A stretch of 64,000 nucleotides of DNA from Lysobacterales bacterium (GCA_002722315.1 PBLG01000001.1:41301-105300), one strand, 5' to 3'; positions 22,719 to 32,437 are shown, counted from the first letter of the stretch. A program made the numbers and translations. The notes: generated by a model from the letters alone, not told the origin.

Positions 22719-25445
22719 ATGCGGGATTTTTCGACTGCAGTGCTGTTTGCCGAGGGGGCGACATCGCAGGTCTATCGGGCGATCCACGAACCGTCCGGTC
22801 GGCATGTGGCCATCAAGACGCTGAAGTCGGACGATCCTGGGCTGGTGCGAAGATTCAGGCTGGAGGCCGAGGCGCTCGGAAGACTGGATCACCCGGGCAT
22901 AGCTCGCCTGGTAGAGGCCGGCATCCACGAAGGTCGCCCCTTTATTGCCACCGAGTTCATCGACGGCGCGCCCATTGACCGTGCGATGGCGGGCCACTCT
23001 CCTGAAACGGTGGTCAAGGTGTTCGTGAAAGTGGCCGACGCGCTCGCGCATGCGCACGACAACGGGTTGCTCCACCGTGATCTGAAGCCGGCAAACGTGC
23101 TGGTGCGAAGGACTGCAGACGGCAGTCACGAGCCGATCATCGTCGATTTCGGCCTGGCGGCCGATCTTGCCGAGCCGGTTCGAACCGAGACAGGCGCGTT
23201 GCTGGGCACGCCGGCATTCATGGCGCCGGAGCAGGCGCAGGGCGCGCGCGCGCGAATTCGTCGCTGGACCGACATTTACGGGCTGGGCGCGGTGCTCTAC
23301 GCAACCATGGCAGGGCGGCCGCCGTATGACGACGAAACCGCGGGCAATCTGATCGCATCGATTCTGGCCGGCCCCCCGCCGCGACCAGGTCGTGCTGTGC
23401 CGCGCAAGGTCGAAGCGATCATCGACTGCGCCATGGCACGACGGCCCGAGCGGCGCTACGGCAGCGCCAGGCGCATGTCGGCCGACCTGACGGCCTGGCT
23501 GGATGGGCAGCCCGTGCGGGCGACCAGGGGTTTCCGCTGGCGCCTGGCCGGCAGGGCCATGCGCCGTCATCGCTGGGCAACCGTTACCGTATTTGCATTC
23601 ATCGGGGTACTCGGTCTGCTCGGAGTGCAGCAGGTATTGCTGGACCGCCAGGCCGCCGAGCGCCAGGCGCGGGCGCTGGCGCTCAACGAGCGGCTGGCTC
23701 TGAGTCGGGAGCGAATGCGCCTGGCCCACCTGGCGCCGCAGCACGACATTACGCCCGCCTTGACCCGACTGTCGCTGGAGATCGATGCCTTGCAACAGCT
23801 CGCTGCGGCACCGGAGACGCAGCGTGAGCCCGCAGTGCGGCTGGTGCTCGGGCAACTGCTGATGGATGCCGATCGCAACGAGGAGGCGGTGCGAGAACTC
23901 CGGCGCGCGCGCCAGCTGGGTTGCGACAGCGATCGTTGCGCGGTCGCGCTGGCGCTCGGGTACCTGCGACTCTACGAACACGAGCTGGAACGTCGGCTTT
24001 CGTTTTCAGGGGGCCGCCGCAGCGCGGAGACCGTCGACGAGCTCGAGCGCGCCCGCGAGCTGCTTGGGCGGGTGGGCGTGGCAGGCCACGCAAATCTCCG
24101 GCTTGCGGCGCTGTCCGGCCCCCTGGATGAAGTGGCCCGCCGCGTCGATCTTCTGGTCGCCGAGCAACCCTGGCAATACGATGCATACATGGCCCTGGCC
24201 GAGTCGCGCTACCGGGCTGGGCTTGAAGCCATGCGATCCGATCAGCTCGATCAGGCGTTCGAGCTTCTTGCCGCCGCCGAAAGAGACTTCGAAGCGGCTT
24301 CCAGGATTGCCCGAAGTCTCCCGGGCGCGTATTTGGGCGCGTGCCGAGCGCATGCACGGCAACTGGAAATTGCCACCACCGGGCGAGTCGAAATTCGCGA
24401 AGCGCTCGACCAGGTGCCGGTCGGCTGCAGCGCGGCGTCCGACGTGCTTCCGGGCCATGTCGCATCGTATTCCGTGTTTGCGCTCGTGCTGGAACGGCTT
24501 GCAGTTCGTGCCTGGCGCGCCGGGGCCATTGCGCAGGCGGCCGAATACATGGGCTCGGCATTCGATGTGCTCGAGCGGGCGCCCGAGTCGGTGCTTGCGC
24601 AGCCGACACTGCGCACGGCGCGGGCACGTGTGCTGACCACCTCGGTACGGGTCGAGCAGCTGGGCGACCCGGAAGCCGCCAATCGCCTGCGCGACGCACT
24701 TGCCGATGCTCGAAAAGCCACGGCAGCGCAACCCGATTCGACGTCGGCCTGGCACGCGCGGGCGGTAGCCGTGGCGCTTTTGAGCGCTCGCGACGTGGCT
24801 GATGCTGAAGCCTTGGCGCGAGAGGCGGAACGGACGGCGCTTAGGGTGGCGGAGCGCTGGCCGCGGCTACGCAGCGTGCGCAACCTGCTGGGCAACGCGT
24901 TGACCAACCTGGCCTATCGCCAGCGGCTGGCTGCCGAGGGCGGCATGCAGGTGCTTCGCCGCGCCATCACGGTACTCGAGCGCCTGGTCTCGGACGCGCC
25001 GGATTACGAGTCGGCTCGCAACAACCTGGGCATGGCATATTGGGAATTGACCTTGCAGCGCATGGCGGCCGGGGACGATTTCACGGACGCCGAACAGCGC
25101 GCCGCGAACTCATTCAGCCGGGTTCTGGAGCGCGCACCGGCGCATCCGAGCGCCAAGGCGAACCTGTCCAGTCTGAATCTGAGCGTGGCCGAGCGACTCA
25201 TCGACCAGGGGATTGATCCGGATGATCGACTCGATCGGTCAATAAGGCTGCTGAGCCAACTGCGCGCCGCAGGCGATGACCTGGCCTGCGATCTCGCGCT
25301 GGCCCACTGGCTGAAAGCACGTATATCTCCTCAAGGCGAGGCTCGGGAATCATTGCGTGCGGCTGCCCGCAGGCATGCAGCGCGGCAGCGAGGCGCTGAT
25401 TGCACGCGCGTGCAACGGGCGTTGCGTGTATCGCCGGAACCGTAG
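22719..25445 (+). CDS. Membrane-anchored Ser/Thr protein kinase with helical (TPR-like) extension
   Basis: 908 residues. N-terminal Hanks-type kinase domain (about 5-260): VAIK with Lys33, HRDLKPAN with catalytic Asp121, DFG at 143-145, and APEQ at 169-172. The glycine-rich loop is reduced (AEGATSQVY). One TM helix follows at about 287-308. The remaining 600 residues are alpha-helical, periplasmic and TPR-like, for example LGNALTNLAYRQRL and ARNNLGMAYWELTL. ATG at 22719 is used; a GTG at 22668 is in frame. It diverges from the FHA regulator with only 69 bases between them. Kinase plus FHA protein is a recurrent signalling pair, so the kinase probably controls the regulator. Confidence 0.88.
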   Translation: MRDFSTAVLFAEGATSQVYRAIHEPSGRHVAIKTLKSDDPGLVRRFRLEAEALGRLDHPGIARLVEAGIHEGRPFIATEFIDGAPIDRAMAGHSPETVVKVFVKVADALAHAHDNGLLHRDLKPANVLVRRTADGSHEPIIVDFGLAADLAEPVRTETGALLGTPAFMAPEQAQGARARIRRWTDIYGLGAVLYATMAGRPPYDDETAGNLIASILAGPPPRPGRAVPRKVEAIIDCAMARRPERRYGSARRMSADLTAWLDGQPVRATRGFRWRLAGRAMRRHRWATVTVFAFIGVLGLLGVQQVLLDRQAAERQARALALNERLALSRERMRLAHLAPQHDITPALTRLSLEIDALQQLAAAPETQREPAVRLVLGQLLMDADRNEEAVRELRRARQLGCDSDRCAVALALGYLRLYEHELERRLSFSGGRRSAETVDELERARELLGRVGVAGHANLRLAALSGPLDEVARRVDLLVAEQPWQYDAYMALAESRYRAGLEAMRSDQLDQAFELLAAAERDFEAASRIARSLPGAYLGACRAHARQLEIATTGRVEIREALDQVPVGCSAASDVLPGHVASYSVFALVLERLAVRAWRAGAIAQAAEYMGSAFDVLERAPESVLAQPTLRTARARVLTTSVRVEQLGDPEAANRLRDALADARKATAAQPDSTSAWHARAVAVALLSARDVADAEALAREAERTALRVAERWPRLRSVRNLLGNALTNLAYRQRLAAEGGMQVLRRAITVLERLVSDAPDYESARNNLGMAYWELTLQRMAAGDDFTDAEQRAANSFSRVLERAPAHPSAKANLSSLNLSVAERLIDQGIDPDDRLDRSIRLLSQLRAAGDDLACDLALAHWLKARISPQGEARESLRAAARRHAARQRGADCTRVQRALRVSPEP

Positions 25446-25549
25446 TGTGCGGCACAAACTGGCGGCTTTGCTTTTCCCGGCAGTCTTGCTAGACTGACGA
25501 ATCCGCCCGGTTCCTGCGACTCGCACGGACGGAAACCTGGAGACGCGGG

Positions 25550-25753
25550 ATGAACGAATCCCCAGCTGAAATTGTTGAAATCATTGCCGATTTGCGGAGC
25601 CAGCATCGCGACCTGGACGATGCGATCGCGCGGCTCGCCGAATCGCCGACGATGAACCAGCTGCAGCTCACCCGCCTGAAAAAGCGCAAGCTTCGATTGA
25701 AGGACCAGATTGCCTGGTGGGAATCGAAGCTGATTCCCGACCTGGACGCCTGA
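25550..25753 (+). CDS. YdcH (DUF465) family protein
   Basis: 67 residues, one helical hairpin. The pattern LRSQHRDLDDAIARL followed by LTRLKKRKLRLKDQIAWWE is typical of YdcH/DUF465, in which the second helix is basic and ends with a Leu-Lys-Asp segment. The function of these small cytoplasmic proteins is unknown. A GGAGA-like site lies about 8 bases before the ATG. Confidence 0.75.
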   Translation: MNESPAEIVEIIADLRSQHRDLDDAIARLAESPTMNQLQLTRLKKRKLRLKDQIAWWESKLIPDLDA

Positions 25754-25832
25754 TCGAACCCTGGTTCATGGCCGTCCGGCAAGGCCAAAAGTCACATTGA
25801 CTGAGGGGTTTGACGGCCCCATACTGTACCGT

Positions 25833-26717
25833 ATGGAAGCGATCAGAAGCCTGAACAATCATGAAGTGCGGCGGCGCCAGATCTGGACCGATGACGGCGT
25901 TCGCCTGGACGTCCGATACCTCGGCCACGAGCGCGCGCCGTGTGTCCTGCTGGCCCACGGATTCGGACAGACCCAGTTCGCCTGGGCCGAAACCGCCCGC
26001 CACCTTGCCGCCAGCGGATGGCAGGCGGTCAGCTACGACGCCCGCGGTCACGGCAACTCCGACCGCGCGCCCAGCAACAAGTACCTGTTCGAGCAATTCG
26101 TCGAGGATTTTCGACGCGTATGCTCTTCATTGCCGCATCCGCCTTTGCTGGTCGGCGCGTCCATGGGCGGCCTGACCGCGCTGCTTGCGCACTCGGAAAA
26201 GCCCATCGCCGATCTTCGGGCACTGATCCTGGTCGACATCGCACCCCGATGGGACGAACGCGGCGTGGAAGCCATGATTTCGTTCATGCGCCAGCATCCC
26301 GACGGCTTCGCGACGCTCGACGACGCTCGCGAGGCGGTTCGCAATTTCCTGCCGCACCGCCGTTCGGCGGCCACCACCGAAGGCCTCAAGCGGAACCTGC
26401 GCCAGGCCTCCGATGGCCGCTGGTACTGGCACTGGGATCCCGCCATGCTGGCCCTGGCCGAACGCAGCAAGAACCTGCAGAGTCGTCTGAAATCCGCCGC
26501 GCGAAAGCTCAAGAAGCCGACCCTGCTGATCTCCGGCGGCAAGAGCGAACTGATTTCAGACGAGCACGTCGAGGAGTTCCTGAAGCTCGCGCCGCACGCG
26601 GAGCATGTTTCCGTCGCCGATTCCGGTCACATGGTTGCCGGCGACGTCAATGACAGGTTCCTGCACGCCGCCGTGCCATTCTTGAAGAAGCATTCGGCCG
26701 AAGGAGGCTCAAAATGA
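25833..26717 (+). CDS. Alpha/beta hydrolase
   Basis: 294 residues from ATG 25833. An in-frame TTG at 25797 would add 12. Features of the fold: oxyanion-hole segment AHGFGQTQFAW, YDARGHGNSD, the nucleophile elbow GASMGG (Ser in GxSxG), an acid candidate in GGKSELIS, and a C-terminal His in ADSGHMV. Substrate unknown. The stop overlaps the fadE start (ATGA), so it is probably cotranscribed with the acyl-CoA dehydrogenase; an acyl ester or thioester substrate is possible. Confidence 0.8.
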   Translation: MEAIRSLNNHEVRRRQIWTDDGVRLDVRYLGHERAPCVLLAHGFGQTQFAWAETARHLAASGWQAVSYDARGHGNSDRAPSNKYLFEQFVEDFRRVCSSLPHPPLLVGASMGGLTALLAHSEKPIADLRALILVDIAPRWDERGVEAMISFMRQHPDGFATLDDAREAVRNFLPHRRSAATTEGLKRNLRQASDGRWYWHWDPAMLALAERSKNLQSRLKSAARKLKKPTLLISGGKSELISDEHVEEFLKLAPHAEHVSVADSGHMVAGDVNDRFLHAAVPFLKKHSAEGGSK

Positions 26718-29182
26718 TGACTCTTTTCTTTATTTTCGCGCTGGTCGCGGTCTGCGTGGCCTGCAGCTTTCTCAAGACCTCGCTGCGGATCTGGACCGGT
26801 GCCGTGGCCGCCACGTTGCTGGCGTTCACGCTCGTCGGCGAGCCGGGCTGGATCTCGCTGACCCTCGGCTGGCTGGTGTTCGCCGCGGTTGCATTCCCGT
26901 TGAACTACCTCCCGTGGCGCCGCGCCTTCATCAGCGCGCCGGTGATGAAGGCCTTCGAGGGCATGACGCCCGAAATTTCGGAAACCGAGCAGATCGCGCT
27001 GGATGCCGGAACGGTCGGTTTCGAAGGGGAACTGTTCACCGGCAAGCCGAACTGGAAGAAGCTCCTCAGCCGCCCCTTGCCCGAACTCACCGTCGAGGAG
27101 CAGGCCTTCATCGACGGCCCGTGCGAAGAACTGTGCGGCATGATCGACGAGTGGGAGTTCACCCATTACCGGGTCGGTATCTCCGACGAGGCCTGGGAAC
27201 ATCTGAAGAAGAACAAGTTCTTCGGCATGATCATTCCCAAGGACTACGGCGGACTGGGCTTTTCGGCAACCGCTCACCGGGCGGTGCTGGAGAAGGTCGG
27301 CGGCATGAGTTCCACCGTCGGCTCGGTCGTGGCCGTTCCGAATTCCCTGGGCCCGGCCGAACTGTTGCTGCATTACGGCACCGACGAGCAGAAGAATCAC
27401 TATCTCCCGAGGCTTGCCTCGGGCGAGGAAATTCCCTGTTTCGGCCTGACTTCCACGACCGCCGGTTCGGATGCGACCTCGATTGCGGATTACGGCGTGA
27501 TCTGCAAGGGCGAGTGGGAAGGCAAGGAAGTTCTGGGTATGCGCCTGACCTTCGACAAGCGCTACATCACCCTGGCCCCGGTTGCCACGGTCGTCGGTCT
27601 GGCTTTCCGTCTGTATGACCCCGAGGGTCTGATCGGCGAGACCGAAGATATCGGCATCTCGCTGGCGCTGTTGCCGCGGGATGTCGAGGGCATGGAAATC
27701 GGCCGGCGTCATTTCCCGCTCAACAATCCGTTTCCGAACGGTCCCATCCGCGGCAAGGATGTATTCGTGCCGCTGGACTTCCTGCTCGGCGGCACGAAGT
27801 ATGCCGGTCAGGGCTGGCGCATGCTGGTCGAATCCCTTTCGGTTGGCCGCGCCATCTCGCTGCCGTCGTCGACCTCCGGCGGCGCCAAGCTCGCCTGCCT
27901 GGCGACCGGGGCGTATGCCCGGATCCGCAAGCAGTTCGGGCTGCCCATCGGCAGGTTCGAGGGCGTAGAGGAAGCGCTTGCGCGAATCGCCGCCAACACC
28001 TATTCCACCAGCGCCCTTTCGCGCCAGACCGCCGCAGCGGTCGACGCCGGGGAAAAGCCGTCGGTCCCGGGCGCGCTGGCCAAGTACCACTGCACCGAAC
28101 TCAGTCGGGAGGTGCTCAAGGACGCCATGGACATCCACGGCGGCAAGGGCATCATCCTGGGCCCGAGAAATTATCTCGGCCGCGGCTGGCAGGGCGCGCC
28201 GATCTGGATCACGGTCGAAGGCGCGAACATCCTGACCCGCTCGCTGATGATCTTCGGCCAGGGCGCCATACGCTGTCACCCGTACGTGCTCGACGAAATG
28301 AAGGCCATGCAGATCGAGGACGAGGAGGAGCGCCTGAACCGGTTCGACGAGCTGCTGTTCAAGCACGTCGGACACAGTATCTCCTGCGGCTCGCGCTCGC
28401 TCATCCTGGGCCTGAGCTTCGCGAAGTTCGCGGCCGTGCCGGGCGACCGTGAAACCCGCAAGTACTATCGCAAACTCACGCGCTACACCGCCGCGTTCTC
28501 GCTGATGGCCGACCTCGCGCTGGCCACCTACGGCGGCAAGCTGAAGATGAAGGAGAAGATCTCAGGCCGCCTCGGCGATGCGCTGAGCTGGCTCTATATC
28601 AGCTCGGCCATGCTGCGCCGCTTCGAGCACGAGGGTCGCCCGCGCAACGATCAGCCGATCATGGCCTGGGCGTTCCACGACGCGATCTACCGCATCCAGG
28701 AAGCGCTCAAGGGCGTTATCGACAACTACCCGTTTGCATTCCTGCGGCCGGTACTGCGCCGTATCGTGTTCCCGCTGGGCGCCAACGAGCGTCGACCCAA
28801 TGACCGGCTCGGCCACAAGGTCGCCGCGCTGATGCTGTCGCCGTCGGAAACCCGCAATCGCCTCACGCGCGGCGTCTACAAGACCGACCGACCCGGTCAT
28901 GTGCCCGGAAACATGGAAACGCTGCTGCCCGACGTGATCGCCGCCGAGCCGGTCGAGCGAAAGCTGGTCAAGGCCTTCAAGGCAGGCCGCGTCAAGGGTC
29001 TGACCTACAGCGAACAGGTCCAGTCCGGGCGTGAGGCCGGCGTGCTCAGCGACAAGGAAGCGGACATGCTGCTGGATGTTCGCGAGCGCGTCATGGAGAT
29101 CATCGCGGTCGATGATTTCGAGCTCGAGGAGCTGCAGGCGGGGCTGTCCGAGAAGGGAGAGTCGATCCGCGAAGCCGCCTGA
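26714..29182 (+). CDS. fadE: Acyl-CoA dehydrogenase FadE
   Basis: 822 residues, near the length of E. coli FadE (814). The N-terminal 60 residues contain two hydrophobic stretches (membrane anchoring). The acyl-CoA dehydrogenase core follows, with CFGLTSTTAGSD (FAD/substrate region), KRYITLAPVA and HGGKGIILGPRNYLGR. The C-terminal DUF1974-type extension starts near residue 530. FadE catalyses the first step of fatty-acid beta-oxidation. Coupled to the upstream hydrolase by a 4-base overlap. Confidence 0.93.
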   Translation: MMTLFFIFALVAVCVACSFLKTSLRIWTGAVAATLLAFTLVGEPGWISLTLGWLVFAAVAFPLNYLPWRRAFISAPVMKAFEGMTPEISETEQIALDAGTVGFEGELFTGKPNWKKLLSRPLPELTVEEQAFIDGPCEELCGMIDEWEFTHYRVGISDEAWEHLKKNKFFGMIIPKDYGGLGFSATAHRAVLEKVGGMSSTVGSVVAVPNSLGPAELLLHYGTDEQKNHYLPRLASGEEIPCFGLTSTTAGSDATSIADYGVICKGEWEGKEVLGMRLTFDKRYITLAPVATVVGLAFRLYDPEGLIGETEDIGISLALLPRDVEGMEIGRRHFPLNNPFPNGPIRGKDVFVPLDFLLGGTKYAGQGWRMLVESLSVGRAISLPSSTSGGAKLACLATGAYARIRKQFGLPIGRFEGVEEALARIAANTYSTSALSRQTAAAVDAGEKPSVPGALAKYHCTELSREVLKDAMDIHGGKGIILGPRNYLGRGWQGAPIWITVEGANILTRSLMIFGQGAIRCHPYVLDEMKAMQIEDEEERLNRFDELLFKHVGHSISCGSRSLILGLSFAKFAAVPGDRETRKYYRKLTRYTAAFSLMADLALATYGGKLKMKEKISGRLGDALSWLYISSAMLRRFEHEGRPRNDQPIMAWAFHDAIYRIQEALKGVIDNYPFAFLRPVLRRIVFPLGANERRPNDRLGHKVAALMLSPSETRNRLTRGVYKTDRPGHVPGNMETLLPDVIAAEPVERKLVKAFKAGRVKGLTYSEQVQSGREAGVLSDKEADMLLDVRERVMEIIAVDDFELEELQAGLSEKGESIREAA

Positions 29183-29203
29183 CCCGCCCGCGTTCACATT
29201 CTG

Positions 29204-29209
29204 TATACT
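29204..29209 (+). promoter_or_regulatory. Probable -10 box for the cobalamin riboswitch/btuB transcript
   Basis: TATACT lies about 45 bases before the riboswitch and downstream of the fadE stop. No convincing -35 hexamer is present at 16-18 bases. Position is the main support. Confidence 0.4.
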
Positions 29210-29250
29210 TGATTGCGCCTCGGGGTCGACCCTGGGGCGCTTTCGTTGCT

Positions 29251-29482
29251 TGAGGTGTTTCGTTCGCGGGTTTGTCGCGCGAACGGGATGAAACGGGAAG
29301 CCGGTGATGCCCGCCAGGGCAAATTCCGGCGCTGCCCCCGCAACTGTAACCAGCGATGCAACCGGCCTTGCGGCCGCGACGCATCAGGTCCGATGGAAGA
29401 CAGCCACTGTGCATGGACAACTGCACGGGAAGGCGTCGGACCGGGAAGTTCGCTTCCCGGCTGGGAGCCAGGAGACCGGCCT
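29251..29482 (+). promoter_or_regulatory. Cobalamin (adenosylcobalamin) riboswitch
   Basis: All conserved blocks occur in order: GGTGTTTCG at the start, AAACGGGAAGCCGGTG, GCTGCCCCCGCAACTGTAA (29331-29349), GCCACTG and GGGAAGGCG in the middle, and the B12 box AGCCAGGAGACCGGCC at 29466-29481. The downstream gene is the BtuB-type receptor, the usual target. Cobalamin binding is expected to lower btuB expression, by hiding the ribosome site or by termination. The expression platform lies in 29483-29611. Confidence 0.93.
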
Positions 29483-29611
29483 CGAGTGTTGTTTCTGCCG
29501 CGGTGGGCGGTGCAGGACGATACGCGTGCCCGGTGCAAGCCCGTGACATGCCCTCGTCTTTGTCTCCCCCATTCGCGACCCGATGGCGCGGGCGTGCGCC
29601 GGGAGTCAAGA

Positions 29612-31414
29612 ATGAAAAAATCAGCAAGCATTGGTCTGGCGTTCGTCGCCGGACTTTCCCTCGTTTCCGTTTTCCAGACAGCCATGGCCGAGCCCGCCTG
29701 GGAAGACGACCCCATCGTCGTCACCGCGACCCGCACCGAGCAAAGCGCCATGTCCGTCCCGGCGCGGGTTTCGGTGATCATGCGGGCCGACATCGAGCGC
29801 AGCCAGGCCCCCGACCTGATCGAGCTGCTCAGACTCGAGGCCGGCATCGACATCGCACGCAACGGCGGCCCGGGCGGGCAGACCAGCGTATTCATGCGCG
29901 GCGCCAACTCCAATCACGTGCTGGTGCTGATCGACGGCGTGCGCGCCGCGGCGAGCGGCACCGGCGCATTCACCTGGGAAATCCTCGACCCGTCGGTGAT
30001 CGAGCGCATCGAGATTGTTCGCGGGCCGCGCGCGGCGCGCTGGGGTTCCGATGCGATCGGCGGGGTAATCCAGATCTTCACCCGTCGCGCCGACGGCCTC
30101 TCGGCCGGCGTTCGCTACGGCAGCGAGGACGACCGGAGGGTCACGCTGGCCGCGGGCCGGCAGCGGGGTGAACTGCCACTGGACCTGACCTTGAGCGCGC
30201 GCAGGGTCGACGGATTCTCGGCGCAGAATCCGCGCGGGTTCGGCTTCAATCCCGACGACGACGGCTTCGAGAACCTGTCGGCGGCCACCGGCGGTGCCGC
30301 CGAGCTGGGAGGCGGCTCGCTGTCCTGGCGCGGTCGGATCGCCAGCGGCGAGACCGAGTTCGACCAGGGCGTGACCGACTACGACAACTGGTCGTGGCGC
30401 TTCGACTACGTCGGCGCCTCCAGCGGCCCCTGGAAGTGGCAGCTGGGCGCGGCGACGCTGCGCGACCGGCAGGAGACTCAAACCGCGTTCGGCCTCGACG
30501 AAGTCGTCACCCGCAGGCTGCAGGGCGACTTCCTGGCCGAGCGCAGTCTCGGGGATGCCGCGCAATGGCTGGTCGGCGTGGATGCCTGGCGCGAATCGGG
30601 CGCCAGCAAGGGCCAGTGGGACGAATCGCGAAGCAATGTCGGCGTGTTCACCGGCCTGGAAGGTACTGCCGCCGGAACGGGCTTCGAACTCAGCCTCCGC
30701 CTGGACGACGACGAAGAATTCGGCACCGAGCTGACCGGCAGCGCCGGCCTGAACCGGCGCCTCGGCGATCGCTGGCGGGCTTTCGCCAGCGCCGGGCGCG
30801 GGTTCCGGGCGCCGAATTTCAGCCAGCTCTATTCGCCGGGCTTCGGCGGACTGTTCGCCGGCAATCCGGACCTGGATCCGGAGCGCTCCTGGTCGGCCGA
30901 GGCGGGGCTGGACTTCACGCCGGTATCGGGCCAGCGCCTGACCCTGAGCGCCTACTCGAACCGGATCGACGACCTGATCGCGTTCTCCGGCCCCGACTTC
31001 CAGGCCGTCAACGTCAACGAGGCGCGCATCCGCGGGCTGGAGTTCACCCATCGCGCGATCGCCGGCAGCTGGTCGTCGCGCTTCAACCTGACCCTGCAGG
31101 ATCCGCAGGACCGCGACGCCGGCCGCGACCTGCTGCGCCGGGCCTCGTTCAAGGGCAACTGGGTGCTGGGCTACGCGGTCAACAGCCGCTGGAACGTCGA
31201 CGGCGAGCTGGCGCACGTGGGCGACCGGCTGGACGTCGGCGGCGTCCGGCTCGCTTCGTATACCCTGATCAACCTGCGCGCGGCGTATCGACTGCGCGAT
31301 CACTGGAACCTGGAGATCAGAGTTGACAACATCGCGGACCGAGACTACGAGCCCCTGGTCGGCTTCAACGCTCCCGACCGCCGCCTGTTCGTCCAGCTGG
31401 GCTGGAGTCGCTAG
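29612..31414 (+). CDS. btuB: TonB-dependent vitamin B12 receptor BtuB
   Basis: 600 residues. The signal peptide ends at TAMA, then DDPIVVTATRTEQ (TonB box region) and the plug domain with MRGANSNHVLVLIDG and IEIVRGPRAARWGSDAIGGVI, then a 22-stranded barrel ending in RRLFVQLGWSR. Start at ATG 29612 with GGGAG 7 bases upstream; the frame is open back to 29213, but that region is the riboswitch. The riboswitch identifies cobalamin as the ligand. ABC-importer genes are not in the window. Confidence 0.92.
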   Translation: MKKSASIGLAFVAGLSLVSVFQTAMAEPAWEDDPIVVTATRTEQSAMSVPARVSVIMRADIERSQAPDLIELLRLEAGIDIARNGGPGGQTSVFMRGANSNHVLVLIDGVRAAASGTGAFTWEILDPSVIERIEIVRGPRAARWGSDAIGGVIQIFTRRADGLSAGVRYGSEDDRRVTLAAGRQRGELPLDLTLSARRVDGFSAQNPRGFGFNPDDDGFENLSAATGGAAELGGGSLSWRGRIASGETEFDQGVTDYDNWSWRFDYVGASSGPWKWQLGAATLRDRQETQTAFGLDEVVTRRLQGDFLAERSLGDAAQWLVGVDAWRESGASKGQWDESRSNVGVFTGLEGTAAGTGFELSLRLDDDEEFGTELTGSAGLNRRLGDRWRAFASAGRGFRAPNFSQLYSPGFGGLFAGNPDLDPERSWSAEAGLDFTPVSGQRLTLSAYSNRIDDLIAFSGPDFQAVNVNEARIRGLEFTHRAIAGSWSSRFNLTLQDPQDRDAGRDLLRRASFKGNWVLGYAVNSRWNVDGELAHVGDRLDVGGVRLASYTLINLRAAYRLRDHWNLEIRVDNIADRDYEPLVGFNAPDRRLFVQLGWSR

Positions 31415-32384
31415 CGCAGTCCTGGTCGCCATGCTGCTGGCCGGTTGCCGGCTCTCCGAGACGGATTCAACGACCGTGTTCGCGGTGTTCGGGACCGAAG
31501 TCGAGATCCAGCTCCGTGACACCGGGCCCCGCCAGTCCCAGGCTGCCTATGCCGAGGTGGGCGCGCTACTGCAGCGCCTTCACCGCGAGCTGCACCCGTG
31601 GGAAGACGGTGCGCTGATGGATCTCAACCGGGCGATCGCCGCCGGCCGGACGCATGAAACCACGCCAGACATCGTCGAACTGATAGACGCGAGCCGTGCC
31701 CTGGAGGCGGCCACCGACGGCGCGTTCAACCCGGCGATCGGCGCATTGGTGAACCTCTGGGGCTTCCATAAATCGAGCTACCCGATCACCGATCCGCCGC
31801 CCGCGCCCGGCCTGGTCGACGCGCTGCTCGCCCGGGCGCCTTCGACGCGCGACCTGGAAGTCGACGGCCTCGTCGTCCGCAGCGCCAACCGGGCCGTTCG
31901 GCTGGACTTCAGCGGCATCGCCAAGGGCCTGGCGGTGCGCCGCGTATGCGAGGCCATCGGCGAGCACGACGTCGGCGCGGCGATGGTCAACGCCGGCGGC
32001 GACGTGATGGTCTGCTCGGTCGGCGACCGCCCCTGGCGGGTCGCCATTCGCGCGCCCGGCGGCGGAGTGCTGGAGACGATCGAGGTCCACCGTCCCCTGG
32101 CCATCTTTACCTCCGGCAACTACTACCGCTACGGCGAGTTCGACGGCGAGCGCTACGCGCATATCCTGGATCCGGCAACCGGCCGGCCGGTCGACGAGAT
32201 CATGCAGGCCACCGTGATCGACCCGGATCCGCTGCTCGCCGATGCCGGGGCGACCGCGCTGGTGGTTGCCGGTACCGATCGATGGCGGCACATCGCCGAT
32301 TCGCTGGAGGTGGAGCGATCCATGGTGATCGACGCCGGCGGCTCGGTTTCCAGCCTTGACACGGCCCCGGAGTCCGCGCGATAA
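31323..32384 (+). CDS. FAD:protein FMN transferase, ApbE-like lipoprotein
   Basis: 353 residues from TTG 31323, which has GGAG 7 bases upstream and gives a hydrophobic stretch with lipobox LLAGC (Cys42). It overlaps btuB by 92 bases. ATG 31431 is an alternative but would leave only a 5-residue leader and no ribosome site. ApbE features: DGAFNPAIG, LDFSGIAKGLAV, VNAGGDVMV, GRYAHILDPATGRP-like YAHILDPATGRP, and the C-terminal DAGATALVVAG (metal-binding Asp). ApbE transfers FMN to Thr/Ser of periplasmic redox proteins. No target complex (Nqr/Rnf) is nearby. It may be cotranscribed from the B12-controlled btuB promoter. Confidence 0.85.
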   Translation: MTTSRTETTSPWSASTLPTAACSSSWAGVASAVLVAMLLAGCRLSETDSTTVFAVFGTEVEIQLRDTGPRQSQAAYAEVGALLQRLHRELHPWEDGALMDLNRAIAAGRTHETTPDIVELIDASRALEAATDGAFNPAIGALVNLWGFHKSSYPITDPPPAPGLVDALLARAPSTRDLEVDGLVVRSANRAVRLDFSGIAKGLAVRRVCEAIGEHDVGAAMVNAGGDVMVCSVGDRPWRVAIRAPGGGVLETIEVHRPLAIFTSGNYYRYGEFDGERYAHILDPATGRPVDEIMQATVIDPDPLLADAGATALVVAGTDRWRHIADSLEVERSMVIDAGGSVSSLDTAPESAR

Positions 32385-32437
32385 CATCGTTTCGAAGGCG
32401 CCGGATTGGTCGGCCGCCGAAACAGGACTTAATCTCG

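Noticed and set aside
25797..25827. Promoter-like pair TTGACT and TACTGT before the hydrolase gene
   Set aside because: Spacing of 19 bases and a weak -10; not enough to call a promoter.
26627..28375. 582-codon frame antisense to fadE
   Set aside because: Shadow of fadE with no recognisable motif.
29621..31522. 633-codon frame antisense to btuB
   Set aside because: Shadow frame; the sense frame has the riboswitch, signal peptide and TonB receptor motifs.
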